A stretch of DNA of 64,000 nt from assembly GCA_903887325.1 (NCBI GenBank), contig CAISPG010000131.1, positions 1 through 64,000 of the forward strand. Direction: 5' to 3'. The position numbers and the translations under genes are program-made. The DNA comes from an uncultured Burkholderiales bacterium (GTDB lineage: Bacteria > Pseudomonadota > Gammaproteobacteria > Burkholderiales > Burkholderiaceae_C). The notes under the pieces are model-generated. The model did no database searches, had not been told where the DNA came from, and saw only the letters and a list, made by a program, of their open reading frames with translations. Positions 1-9,194 of this stretch are shown in pieces (position 1 is the stretch's first letter; every line of letters begins with the position of its first letter).

Positions 1-248
1 ATGGGTGCTGTTGTCGGTGCAGGGGGCAAGGCCAGCGCGATGAATTCCGGCCGCGCAGACACCTGCAGCACGCCGCGCGCTTGCAGCTCGCGCGCCTGGC
101 GGCGCCACTTGTGTACGAGATAGGCGTTCAGGCCATGGGCCAGCGCGATGCCAGCTACTGAGGCGCCTGCCTGAACGCATTCGCTCAGAACCTTTGCCCT
201 CAGCTCGTCGCTGTGACGACGCCGGGGCGGTAGGTTGGAGTGTTCCAT
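1..248 (-). CDS. tnpA: IS66-family accessory protein TnpA (partial, runs off window start)
   Basis: Read on the minus strand from the ATG at 246-248, this gives a protein starting MEHSNLPPRRRHSDELRAKV and continuing to the window edge, about 82 codons with no stop. It has the helix-turn-helix layout of IS66 Orf1/TnpA proteins: a basic N-terminus, a helix with AGASVAGIALAHGLN, then LVHKWRRQAREL. In IS66 elements this small protein precedes TnpB and the large DDE transposase, which would lie to the left, outside the window. The ATG is about 30 bases inside the presumed element end. The frame is intact where visible. Family assignment is by motif and is fairly safe; the exact IS cannot be named. 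Confidence 0.72.
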   Translation of the reverse strand, partial: MEHSNLPPRRRHSDELRAKVLSECVQAGASVAGIALAHGLNAYLVHKWRRQARELQARGVLQVSARPEFIALALPPAPTTAP

Positions 249-279
249 GGTGTCCACTTAAGTTCTTGGTGGACACCAT
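247..279. mobile_element. Probable right end of the IS66-type element (11-bp inverted repeat)
   Basis: ATGGTGTCCAC at 247-257 is repeated as its exact reverse complement GTGGACACCAT at 269-279, with an 11-base spacer. The outer arm, read inward on the minus strand as TGGTGTCCACC, is the likely element terminus. The inner arm overlaps the tnpA start codon. Sequence to the right (from about 279) is a broken desaturase gene, which is what an insertion junction should look like. The other end and the target duplication are outside the window, so the border is inferred. Confidence 0.55.
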
Positions 280-1514
280 CGTCGCCTTGCACTGCTACGG
301 ATTCAATATGTGTTGCCCGGACGCATACGGTGAACAATGCGTATGTAAATAAAAATTACGGCGGTATCTGGGTGGTGTGGGACCGCTTGTTCGGTAGCTT
401 CAAGCAAGAAGACGCTCAACAGCCATGTATTTACGGTACGCGTGCGCCGCTCCACAGCTGGGACCCGTTGTGGGCCAACTGGCAGGTGTACAGCGGATTG
501 GTGCACGACAGCTGGCATGCAGCGCGTTGGCGCGACAAGCTTGGCGTTTGGTTGCGCCATCCGGGTTGGCGGCCTGCGGATGTGGTTCTGCGTTTTCCCA
601 CACCGGCGTTTTCTTTGGCGCAACATGCGGCTTTCAAACCGGAGCAACAACGCAGCAGTTTGCAATGGGCGGTGGGTTGGTTTGTCTTGTTGCTTGGTGC
701 AGCGGCCGAGGTGCTGTGGCACATGGACAGCATGCCTTGGGGAGACGCTGCGGTGTGCGTGCTGGCTGTCACCGCAGGTTTGTGGGGCGTGAATGCTTTG
801 CTGCAAAACCGCATCACCCCCTTGCTGTGTGCGTTTGTGCAAATGGCCTGCTTGTCCACCGCTGCCGGTGCTTGTGCTTGGACAGATGTGTTTAATCTCG
901 CCAAACCACTGGCCTTGATGTTGTTGATGTTTGTGGCCTGGCTGCCCAATGGTTTGGCAGACAAGCCGCAAACCTGGCTGGTGCGTGCACTCGTTTTGAG
1001 TTGGGTCGGCGACGTGTTGTTGCTCTACCCCGGTTTGTTTCTGCCGGGCTTGGTGGCTTTTTTGGCCGCGCAGGTGTGCTATTTCAAATTGCTCACCCTG
1101 GATGCGCCCCTGTTGCCAAACCGAAGCGCGTTGTTGCGCTGTGTACTTGCAGGTGCCCTGATGTATGCGGTGTTGTTCTTCAATGGCCTGCCGATGGACA
1201 TGCGGTTACCAGTGGCGTTGTACGTGGCGGTGATTTCTCTGATGGCCGCACAGGCTTGGGGCCGCAGCACGCATTTGAAGGACAGCGGCGGTTTGATGAC
1301 CGCAATCGGTGCGACGCTGTTCATGCTGTCCGACAGCTTGCTGGCCGTCGATACCTTCATCAACCCCTTGCCTTATGCGGGGCTGTGGGTGTTGGCCACC
1401 TACTATGCGGCGCAAGCCTTGATGGTCAGCGGCGTGTTGTTGTCCTTGCGGCAACAGGCTGATGCATCACAGAAAAAACCGGCGACTCAAGCGAGCCAAT
1501 TTAGAAACACCTGA
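279..1514 (+). pseudogene. 5'-truncated sterol desaturase (AGMO-like) fused to a YhhN lysoplasmalogenase domain
   Basis: The open frame resembles the C-terminal end of a membrane fatty-acid hydroxylase/sterol desaturase (YVNKNYGGIWVVWDRLFGSF), then about three hydrophobic helices, and then a complete YhhN/TMEM86-type domain with LVLSWVGDVLLL and LFMLSDSLLA. The desaturase's first histidine boxes are missing. The last box, normally HRxHH, reads ARTHT here, so oxygenase activity is lost. The upstream end coincides with the IS border, so the element most likely removed the front. The ORF-track start at 240 is a GTG inside the IS and not a natural start. The lysoplasmalogenase half (from about 900) is intact and could still be made from an internal ATG. 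The 3' end overlaps the convergent hydrolase gene by 28 bases. Confidence 0.75.
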
Positions 1515-2194
1515 GCGACAGCCTGCGGTTCTTCCATGGTCAGAATGTGCCCGGCTTGAGGTATCACAGTCACCCCGGTTTTCGACAGTAACAGATCTGC
1601 CATGGCGCGGTGTTGTGCCACGTCGGCCCAAGCGTCGTGCTCGCCGGTCATCACCAGGCAGGGGATGCGGATGTTTGCAAGTACATCGCTGGCGTCTGGT
1701 CGATTCAGCAGAGCATGCAGTTGGCGTTCAAACACAGCAGCTGATTTGCGCTCGAACATGTCGAGAATGGTGTTGATCAACGACTGATCTTGCAAGCGCT
1801 CAGGTGCCACCATGTGTTGCACCCACTGTGCCGCCATGGCGCGCACGCCTTGGGTTTGCGCAAGGTTTAACAAATGCATTCGACCGGCACGCTCTTTTTC
1901 GCCTGCTTCACCGGCAGCCAATGGCAGGTAACCGGTGTTCATCAGCGCGATACGGCGCACCCGCTCAGGCGCAAGCCGGTAAACCTCGAGCGCGACGCGT
2001 CCGCCCATGGAATGCCCGGCCATGTCGAACAGTGGCGGAGCGGTTTTCAACAGGCGCTGCGCCATTTCAATCAGTGAGTCGCTGTCGCCGTGGTCTGCGA
2101 TATGTACTTGTTGGTGGGCAAGCAGTGGCAGTAATGGGGACCAGACGCTGTGGTCGCACATCAGGCCGGGAAGGAGGATGAGAGGGGTGGGCAT
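1487..2194 (-). CDS. Alpha/beta hydrolase
   Basis: This 235-residue soluble alpha/beta-hydrolase shows the full set of family marks: the oxyanion-region LLPGLMCDHSVW near the N-terminus, the nucleophile elbow GHSMGG, the acid-loop TGEHDAWAD, and the catalytic histidine in QAGHILTMEEP near the C-terminus. The substrate cannot be read from sequence. I chose the start at MPTPLILLPG because the fold begins there. The longer ORF-track start (2245) would add 17 residues unlike the family. The gene converges on the truncated desaturase and is divergent from vapBC, so it is probably transcribed alone. Confidence 0.8.
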   Translation of the reverse strand: MPTPLILLPGLMCDHSVWSPLLPLLAHQQVHIADHGDSDSLIEMAQRLLKTAPPLFDMAGHSMGGRVALEVYRLAPERVRRIALMNTGYLPLAAGEAGEKERAGRMHLLNLAQTQGVRAMAAQWVQHMVAPERLQDQSLINTILDMFERKSAAVFERQLHALLNRPDASDVLANIRIPCLVMTGEHDAWADVAQHRAMADLLLSKTGVTVIPQAGHILTMEEPQAVAQVFLNWLA

Positions 2195-2240
2195 GGGGGG
2201 ACTGTAGCTTTGGGTTGGGCGCGGAATGAAATACATTAAC

Positions 2241-2262
2241 GGCATATACTATGATATATACC
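2241..2262. promoter_or_regulatory. Candidate VapBC operator (imperfect 22-bp AT-rich palindrome)
   Basis: GGCATATACTATGATATATACC matches its own reverse complement at 16 of 22 positions and lies 24 bases before the vapB ATG, over a region rich in TATA-type -10 matches. VapB AbrB-fold antitoxins usually bind such palindromes with VapC and repress their own operon. The site itself is seen; its function is inferred. Confidence 0.45.
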
Positions 2263-2285
2263 ATTTGTTGTGTGAAAGGCAATCA

Positions 2286-2570
2286 ATGTCACAAACTGCC
2301 AAACTTTTTGCCAATGGCCGCAGTCAGGCCGTGCGCCTCCCTGCCGCATACAGATTCGATTCCCAGGAAGTTTTTATACGTAAAGACATGGTCACCGGGG
2401 ACGTTATTTTGTCAAGCCGACCGCTAGATTGGACAGGTTTTGTGGCGGCAGCCCAGGCAGTTGAAGTCCCGGAGGATTTTTTGACCCCCTACGAACGCGT
2501 GACGGCCGGGCACACTCAAGCGCCAGAGCGCGATCCATTGGATGCCGTGTCTAAGACTCTTAGCAACTGA
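2286..2570 (+). CDS. vapB: VapB-type antitoxin (AbrB/MazE-like)
   Basis: This 94-residue protein opens with MSQTAKLFANGRSQAVRLP, the swapped-hairpin AbrB DNA-binding fold of VagC/VapB antitoxins. The acidic, less ordered C-terminal half should wrap the VapC toxin. The ATG at 2286 follows a reasonable AAAGG ribosome site, whereas the ORF-track start at 2226 is unsupported. The gene sits 8 bases before vapC, the standard antitoxin-first operon order, behind a palindromic promoter region. The expected role is to neutralise the toxin and repress the operon. It lies in the accessory stretch next to the IS remnant, which fits lateral origin. Confidence 0.88.
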   Translation: MSQTAKLFANGRSQAVRLPAAYRFDSQEVFIRKDMVTGDVILSSRPLDWTGFVAAAQAVEVPEDFLTPYERVTAGHTQAPERDPLDAVSKTLSN

Positions 2571-2578
2571 GCTTCGCC

Positions 2579-2977
2579 ATGGCCAATCGCTACATGCTGG
2601 ACACCAACACGGTGAGTCACATCATCAAACGCCAACCCGATGTCATGGCGAAACTGGTGGAAGTGCCCATGCACAGCGTTTGCATATCCGCGATCACAGC
2701 AGGTGAACTGGCTTTTGGACTGGCTAAGCGCCCGCAAGCTATCGCGCTAAAGGCCGCAGTGAAGGAATTTTTGCGTCGAGTTGAAGTTATGCCTTGGGAT
2801 GACGCGGTTGCACAAACCTATGGCTCACTTAGAGCGCAATTGCACATCACCGGAACGCCGTTGGCTCCGCTGGATTTACAAATTGCGTCGCACGCCTTGC
2901 ACCTGAAAACTACGCTCGTGAGCGATGACAAGGCATTTACACACGTGAAAAACTTGCAATTAGAAAATTGGCTTTGA
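2579..2977 (+). CDS. vapC: VapC-type PIN-domain ribonuclease toxin
   Basis: The 132-residue PIN domain has its acidic metal-binding residues in place: Asp8 in YMLDTNTVSH, Glu43 in ITAGELAFG, Asp99 in PLAPLDLQIA and Asp116/117 in LVSDDKAF. VapC toxins cut specific tRNAs or rRNA loops when freed from VapB. Length and motif order match the type II toxin family, with no sign of inactivation. The start ATG lies 8 bases after the vapB stop, so the two genes are probably co-translated. The target RNA cannot be predicted from this sequence. Confidence 0.88.
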   Translation: MANRYMLDTNTVSHIIKRQPDVMAKLVEVPMHSVCISAITAGELAFGLAKRPQAIALKAAVKEFLRRVEVMPWDDAVAQTYGSLRAQLHITGTPLAPLDLQIASHALHLKTTLVSDDKAFTHVKNLQLENWL

Positions 2978-3049
2978 CCATCTAAAGTGACATGTAAGAG
3001 ATGTCAAGCGTAGTCAAGTTTTCAAAGCCAAGGCATCAAATGCACTAAA

Positions 3050-3084
3050 CATGAAAATCGGTCATGTCATCACCGATTTTCATG
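3050..3084. repeat. Perfect 13-bp inverted repeat with 9-base spacer
   Basis: CATGAAAATCGGT at 3050-3062 is followed after nine bases by its exact complement ACCGATTTTCATG at 3072-3084. No T-run follows on either strand, so it is not a standard terminator. Its design (13-14 bp arms starting with CAT, 9-base spacer) resembles the operator at 61073-61109. It may be the orphan operator of a lost gene or an insertion border next to the gatB scrap. Confidence 0.6.
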
Positions 3085-3104
3085 GTGGGGGAGCAACTCT
3101 ACCC

Positions 3105-3296
3105 AGCTTTTTCAGTAACAGTTCATTCACCTGGGCCGGATTGGCCTTGCCCTTGCTGGCTTTCATGATGGGGCCGACCAAGCCGTTCAAGGCCTTGGTG
3201 TTACCTGCTTTGAATTCTTCGACGTTTTTCGGGTTGGCGGCAAGCACCTCGTCGATGATGGCTTCCAAAGCGCCGGTGTCCGGGTTGAACAACACC
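3105..3296 (-). pseudogene. Diverged duplicate fragment of the gatB 3' end with internal deletion
   Basis: On the minus strand the fragment encodes LFNPDTG joined directly to [20 protein letters not shown] and the rest of the GatB tail. The same tail is at the end of intact gatB (from 4673), with roughly nine of ten bases identical over about 170 bp. In intact gatB the two joined pieces lie about 520 bases apart. Both breakpoints carry cgccggtgtc, so a deletion between short direct repeats explains the fusion. Only a remnant of about 70 codons remains. The base differences show it is not a fresh copy of the neighbour, so it probably came with fic from a related strain. With the inverted repeat and the fic operator it fills the 400-base gap between vapC and fic. 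Confidence 0.85.
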
Positions 3297-3317
3297 CTGC
3301 AGCTCTGTAAACCCGCG

Positions 3318-3379
3318 TGAAGCGTAAAAACACCATTTGCGCTTCATATTTGAAGCGTAAAACCCTAAAATACGCTTCA
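3318..3379. promoter_or_regulatory. Double operator of the fic gene (two 29-bp palindromes, 33-bp period)
   Basis: The heptamer TGAAGCG starts at 3318 and 3351, and its complement CGCTTCA ends at 3346 and 3379. This gives two inverted pairs of 29 bp each, repeated directly at exactly 33 bp, about three helical turns. The flanks are also shared (GTAAAA after the direct heptamers). The last half-site overlaps the fic ATG, so binding there should block initiation. The helix-turn-helix tail of the Fic protein is the natural candidate ligand, which is an inference. Confidence 0.7.
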
Positions 3380-4503
3380 TGTACCTCTGGCAATCCCCTC
3401 AATGGCCTGAATTTCAGGTGGACTTGGCCGCGCTGCAACCCGCGCTGGCGGCTGCGCGCTATGCGCAAGGGCGAACCATGGGACTTGTCAGCCACCTGCA
3501 ATTGATGGACTTGGGCACGCTGCAATTACAAGGCTGGACCGATGAAGCCATTGCTACCGCGCAAATCGAAGGTGAAACCCTGCAAGTCAATTCGGTAAGT
3601 GCTTCAGCCGCGCGGCGCTTGGGCCTGCTAAACACCAAAGCGGTAGAGCGTGATGCCCGCACCGAAGCCACATTGGACGTATTGCAAGCCGCCATCAAGC
3701 AAAGTCAGCAAGCCCTGAACCACGACATGCTGTGCGGCTGGCACGCAGCGCTCTTTCCCTCCGGGCGCAGCGGCATCCAGAAAATCCGCACGGGCGCCTA
3801 CCGCGACCATGCCGAACCGATGCAGATCGTCACGCCCCGGCTGGGCAAGCCAGACATCGTTCACTACCAAGCCCCCAATTCGAATGATGTGCCTGCGCAA
3901 ATGAATCAACTGATCGACTGGTTCAACACCAGCCTGGGTCAAACTGATGGCCTGGTGCGTGCGGCCATGGCCCACTTGTGGTTTGAAACCATACATCCTT
4001 TTGAAGACGGCAATGGCCGCGTGGGCCGCGCATTGAGCGAAATGGCCCTGGCACAAGACCTCAAAACCGATCAGCGGCTATGGAGCCTGTCGCAACAAAT
4101 GTGGCTCGACAGAGCGGGTTATTACGCCCATTTGCAGGCAGCGACCGGTCAAGCCAACATGGATGTGACACCTTGGGTGAAATGGTTCGTAGGCTGCGTG
4201 CACAAAGCTGCTGACGCGACCTGGGAACACATGCAACTGGCCATGCGCAAAACCCGCTTTTGGGCGGAGCTGCGCGAGCAACATCCAGAACTCACGCCCA
4301 CACAAACCAAGGCGATCAACAAACTGTTTGACCTTGGTCCCGAGGGTTTTGCCAACGGCATCAGCACCGAGAAATACGTGAACCTGTGCCGCGTGTCACG
4401 CGCCACGGCCTACCGCGAACTCACGTCGCTGTGCGAGATGGGGGTGTTGGTGCAGACGGGGGTGGGGCGGGGGACGCGGTATCGGCTTGCGGGGGAAAAT
4501 TAA
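3379..4503 (+). CDS. fic: Fic-family AMPylase with DUF4172 N-terminus and HTH tail
   Basis: Residues 1-80 match the DUF4172 domain seen before Fic domains (YLWQSPQWPEF). The inhibitory helix motif T60AQIE64G fits class II Fic proteins, where the glutamate blocks ATP binding until relieved. The catalytic motif HPFEDGNGRVGR (His206) is complete, so nucleotidyl transfer to protein hydroxyls is expected. The last 50 residues form a winged-helix-like segment (YVNLCRVSRATAYRELTSL), suggesting the protein also binds DNA. Start 3379 is used because the conserved WQSP motif begins at once. It lacks an obvious ribosome site and overlaps an operator half-site. The gene lies between two gatB 3' ends, pointing to acquisition by exchange at gatB. 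Confidence 0.9.
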   Translation: MYLWQSPQWPEFQVDLAALQPALAAARYAQGRTMGLVSHLQLMDLGTLQLQGWTDEAIATAQIEGETLQVNSVSASAARRLGLLNTKAVERDARTEATLDVLQAAIKQSQQALNHDMLCGWHAALFPSGRSGIQKIRTGAYRDHAEPMQIVTPRLGKPDIVHYQAPNSNDVPAQMNQLIDWFNTSLGQTDGLVRAAMAHLWFETIHPFEDGNGRVGRALSEMALAQDLKTDQRLWSLSQQMWLDRAGYYAHLQAATGQANMDVTPWVKWFVGCVHKAADATWEHMQLAMRKTRFWAELREQHPELTPTQTKAINKLFDLGPEGFANGISTEKYVNLCRVSRATAYRELTSLCEMGVLVQTGVGRGTRYRLAGEN

Positions 4504-4672
4504 GCGCTCTTAATCAAATTCACAAAGCCTTCTGCCAGCGACTCGATTTTTTTGATGGATCTTTTGTCTTGGGGTGCCGTAAATATGCTCCAGTACTTTG
4601 CATCGTTCCATTCGAATTTGCGCACCTTGGATCCCGGTTTGGAGTGCTGAATTGATCTTCCCTTATATAAGA

Positions 4673-6190
4673 TCAACTCAGTTTCTTTTTCAACAGATCA
4701 TTGACCTGCGCCGGATTCGCCTTGCCCTTGCTGGCTTTCATGATCGGGCCGACCAAGCCGTTCAAGGCCTTGGCATTACCCGCTCTGAACTCTTCAACGT
4801 TTTTCGGGTTGGCGGCCAGCACCTCGTCGATGATGGCTTCCAAAGCGCCGGTGTCGTTCATTTGTTTCAGGCCTTTGGCTTCGATGATGCTGTCGATCAC
4901 CGAAGCGGCTTGCGCGACATCAGTCATGTTGTCGCCAACAGTTACTTTGTTGTCATTCCACAGCGTATCAAACACTTGCTTGGCAGCGTTGTTGCTGATG
5001 GTGTTGTCGGTAATGCGTTCGATCAATTTGGCCAGTTGTGCAGCATTAACGGGGGCCTGTTCAATGGACAGGTCATCCGCATTCATACGCCGCGACAACT
5101 CACCCATGATCCAATTGCTCGCCAACTTCGCTTGTCCGCACGCCTTGGCCGTCTCTTCAAAATAAGCCGCCATGGCTTTGCTTTGCGTCAGCGTGGTCGC
5201 GTCGTATTCAGGCAAGCCGTATTGCGTGACAAAACGCTCGGCCATCACGCGCGGCAACTCGGCCATCTCACTGCGCACACGCTCCACCCATTCGCGCGAA
5301 ATCACCAGCGGTGGCAAATCCGGGTCGGGGAAGTAGCGGTAATCGGCAGCATCCTCTTTGGTGCGCATGGCGCGGGTCTCGCCGGTGTCAGGGTTGAACA
5401 GCACCGTGGCTTGTTGAATCGCGTGCCCGTCTTCGATTTGCTCAATTTGCCAGCGCACTTCATAGTCAATCGCTTGTTGCATGAACTTGAAGCTGTTGAG
5501 GTTTTTGATTTCACGCCGTGTGCCCAGCAGCGCGCCGGGTTTGCGCACCGACACGTTGGCGTCGCAACGGAAACTGCCTTCTTGCATATTGCCGTCGCAA
5601 ATGCCAATCCAGGTGACGATCTTGTGCAATTCTTTGGCGTAAGCCACGGCCTCAACGCTTGAGCGCATATCCGGCTCGGTGACGATTTCCAACAGCGGCG
5701 TGCCGGCGCGGTTCAGGTCGATGCCGCTAAAGCCCCGGCCATTTCCAATGGACGCTCCAAGGCTTGAGTCTTCGTGCAGCGATTTACCCGCATCCTCTTC
5801 CAAATGCGCCCGCACCAAGCGCACGGTTTTTTTATCGTCGCCTAAAAAGAACGACACCGCGCCACCTTGCACCACCGGTATTTCAAACTGGCTGATCTGG
5901 TAGCCCTTGGGCAGGTCGGGGTAAAAATAATTTTTGCGTGCAAACACACTTCGCTCGGCGATGTGTGAACCCAACGCCAACCCAAGCTCAATAGCGCGTT
6001 CGACCGCGCCTTTGTTCATCACCGGCAGCGTACCGGGCAAGGCCATGTCCACCGCGCAAGCTTGGGTGTTGGGCTCGGCACCAAAGGCCGTGGACGCGCG
6101 GCTGAAAATTTTGCTTTGCGTGGACAGTTGGGCGTGTGTTTCGAAGCCGATGACGACTTCGTAGCCGTGGACTAAAAGGGAGGTGCTCAT
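4673..6190 (-). CDS. gatB: Asp/Glu-tRNA amidotransferase subunit B
   Basis: This 505-residue GatB is full length. It begins with [18 protein letters not shown], includes the kinase-like core ([34 protein letters not shown]), and ends with the helical YqeY-type tail [14 protein letters not shown]. GatB binds misacylated Glu-tRNAGln or Asp-tRNAAsn, activates it with ATP and accepts ammonia from GatA. It is the last gene of gatCAB on the minus strand; its ATG directly abuts the gatA stop. The tail is duplicated as a decayed scrap about 1.4 kb downstream, beyond fic. Confidence 0.97.
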   Translation of the reverse strand: MSTSLLVHGYEVVIGFETHAQLSTQSKIFSRASTAFGAEPNTQACAVDMALPGTLPVMNKGAVERAIELGLALGSHIAERSVFARKNYFYPDLPKGYQISQFEIPVVQGGAVSFFLGDDKKTVRLVRAHLEEDAGKSLHEDSSLGASIGNGRGFSGIDLNRAGTPLLEIVTEPDMRSSVEAVAYAKELHKIVTWIGICDGNMQEGSFRCDANVSVRKPGALLGTRREIKNLNSFKFMQQAIDYEVRWQIEQIEDGHAIQQATVLFNPDTGETRAMRTKEDAADYRYFPDPDLPPLVISREWVERVRSEMAELPRVMAERFVTQYGLPEYDATTLTQSKAMAAYFEETAKACGQAKLASNWIMGELSRRMNADDLSIEQAPVNAAQLAKLIERITDNTISNNAAKQVFDTLWNDNKVTVGDNMTDVAQAASVIDSIIEAKGLKQMNDTGALEAIIDEVLAANPKNVEEFRAGNAKALNGLVGPIMKASKGKANPAQVNDLLKKKLS

Positions 6191-7717
6191 TTACACGCCC
6201 TCAGGTGTTGCGTTATGGAATGCAGTGGCTTGCTGAAAGCGGTGTGCCACATTCAACAAAGATGCTTCTTGTAAATAGTTACCAATCAACTGCATGCCCA
6301 CAGGCATGCCGATGTCGCCCAAGCCCACTGGAATACTCATGCAAGGCAAACCCGCCAGCGACGCAGGCAATGTGAAGATGTCGGCCAAATAGTTGGCCAC
6401 CGGGTCGTCTGCTTTGTCGCCCAGTTTCCATGAGGTGGTCGGTGCAACAGGCCCGGCAATCACGTCGCATTGCGCGAATGCTTTTTGGAAATCTTCGGCG
6501 ATCATGCGGCGTATTTTTTGTGCTTGCAAGTAGTAGGCGTCGTAATAGCCGTGCGACAACACATAGCTGCCAATCATGATGCGGCGCTTGACCTCATCAC
6601 CGAAACCTTCGGAGCGGGTGCGCTGGTACATATCGGCCAAGTCGGAAAACTCTTTGGCGCGGTGGCCGAATTTCACGCCGTCAAAGCGGCTTAAGTTGCT
6701 GGAGGCTTCGGCGGCGCAGACGATGTAGTAAACAGGAATAGAGAGCTGTGTGTTGGGCAATGCAATGGGCTGAACCACAGCTCCAAGATTTTCGTAGGCA
6801 TGCAGCGCATCTTGAATAGCAACACGCACTGCAAGTGAGCAACCATCAACTTCACCTACAGCGTGGCCTTGTTCAATCGCCAGCCAATTTGCTGGCACAC
6901 CAATCTTCAACGGCCCGCCATCTTTCCCCGCTGTCGCTAACGGCTTGTCGCCCGCAGGCACGGCAAGCAGCCTCGAAAAATCTTCGTTCTTCACATTCAA
7001 TGAAGTCGAATCTCTGTCTAAGTCCGGCCCGCACATCGCAGACAGCAACAGCGCACAGTCTTCGGCGCTGCGTGCCATCGGTCCGGCTTGGTCCAAGCTG
7101 GAAGCAAACGCCACCATGCCGTAGCGCGAGGCGCGTCCGTAGGTGGGCTTGATACCGGTGATGCCGCAAAACGCAGCGGGTTGGCGAATGGAGCCGCCGG
7201 TGTCGGTGCCAGTGGCCGCTGGCGTTAAGCGTGCTGCAACTGCGGCTGCGCTGCCGCCCGATGAGCCGCCGGGAATGCGCGTCGTGTCCCAAGGGTTGGT
7301 CACTGCACCATAGGCCGAATTTTCATTCGCCGAGCCCATGGCGAATTCATCGCAATTGAGTTTGCCCAATGTCACCATGCCGGCTTCGCGCAACTTTGAA
7401 ACCACGGTGGCATCAAACGGTGAGCGGTAGTCTTTCAACATCTTCGATCCCGCTGTTGTGGCGAAATCTTTGGTGACAAAAATATCTTTGTGCGCAATCG
7501 GCACACCTTCCAAGCGGCCTGCATTGCCCTTGGCAATTTTCTCGTCCGAGGCCTGTGCCTGTGCCAGCGTCACTTCGCTGTTGATGTCCAAAAACGCGTT
7601 ATGCGGATTGCCGCCCATGCGTGCCAGAAAGCGTGTAGCCACTTCCACCGCACTGAAATCTTTCTTTTTTAAACCGGCTGCCAATTCGGTAACCGTCATG
7701 TTGTGTAAATCAGCCAT
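6191..7717 (-). CDS. gatA: Asp/Glu-tRNA amidotransferase subunit A (glutamine amidase)
   Basis: This 508-residue amidase-signature protein has the Ser-cisSer-Lys triad in the expected places: Lys77 in IAHKDIF, Ser152 in [12 protein letters not shown] and Ser176 in [11 protein letters not shown]. It hydrolyses glutamine and channels ammonia to GatB for transamidation of misacylated tRNA. The gene lies 3 bases after gatC and directly against gatB, a tight three-gene operon. Presence of gatCAB implies that at least one of Gln-tRNA or Asn-tRNA is made indirectly. Length and motifs are normal. Confidence 0.97.
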   Translation of the reverse strand: MADLHNMTVTELAAGLKKKDFSAVEVATRFLARMGGNPHNAFLDINSEVTLAQAQASDEKIAKGNAGRLEGVPIAHKDIFVTKDFATTAGSKMLKDYRSPFDATVVSKLREAGMVTLGKLNCDEFAMGSANENSAYGAVTNPWDTTRIPGGSSGGSAAAVAARLTPAATGTDTGGSIRQPAAFCGITGIKPTYGRASRYGMVAFASSLDQAGPMARSAEDCALLLSAMCGPDLDRDSTSLNVKNEDFSRLLAVPAGDKPLATAGKDGGPLKIGVPANWLAIEQGHAVGEVDGCSLAVRVAIQDALHAYENLGAVVQPIALPNTQLSIPVYYIVCAAEASSNLSRFDGVKFGHRAKEFSDLADMYQRTRSEGFGDEVKRRIMIGSYVLSHGYYDAYYLQAQKIRRMIAEDFQKAFAQCDVIAGPVAPTTSWKLGDKADDPVANYLADIFTLPASLAGLPCMSIPVGLGDIGMPVGMQLIGNYLQEASLLNVAHRFQQATAFHNATPEGV

Positions 7718-7720
7718 GGC

Positions 7721-8056
7721 TTACTCGATCACTTTCGGCACCAAAAACAAACCGCGCTCCACCGCCGGAGCACTGCGCTGGTTGGCTTCGCGCTGGTTGG
7801 GCTCGCTCACCACGTCATCGCGCAAACGCAGCGTCATACCGTGTTCGTCGGTGTCTGCAATCGCTTGGGTTAAACCGTGCATGGCATCGGTCGGGTGCGC
7901 CATCGGAACCACGCCATCGGTCTTGACGGCGCGCATTTGTTCAACGATGTCAAAAAAGCCATTGAGCTGGCCCAGCAGCCGATCGGACGAAGCGGCATCA
8001 AATTGCAGGCGGGACAACTGCGCCAAGCGTTGAATATCTTGTGAAGTCAGGGACAT
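7721..8056 (-). CDS. gatC: Asp/Glu-tRNA amidotransferase subunit C
   Basis: This 111-residue protein is typical GatC: an N-terminal helix starting [20 protein letters not shown], the central [11 protein letters not shown] and the conserved MAHP segment, with LRDDVV before a C-terminal [10 protein letters not shown]. GatC is a scaffold that wraps around GatA and GatB and stabilises the complex. It is the first gene of the minus-strand gatCAB operon and is divergent from mreB, with about 94 bases between the two starts to hold both promoters. Confidence 0.95.
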   Translation of the reverse strand: MSLTSQDIQRLAQLSRLQFDAASSDRLLGQLNGFFDIVEQMRAVKTDGVVPMAHPTDAMHGLTQAIADTDEHGMTLRLRDDVVSEPNQREANQRSAPAVERGLFLVPKVIE

Positions 8057-8069
8057 AGGCAGGAACTGA

Positions 8070-9194
<1,125 letters not shown>

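Noticed and set aside
240-283. ORF-track start of the desaturase-YhhN frame
   Set aside because: The GTG at 240 lies inside the IS end, and the first dozen residues match nothing in the family; the frame is simply open across the junction.
3080-3295. ORF of 71 residues resembling GatB taken as a real gene
   Set aside because: It is only the C-terminal tail of GatB with an internal fusion, so it is treated as a pseudogene fragment.
4598-5662. 354-residue plus-strand ORF over gatB
   Set aside because: It runs antisense to gatB, which is complete and strongly conserved; the composition is that of a shadow frame.
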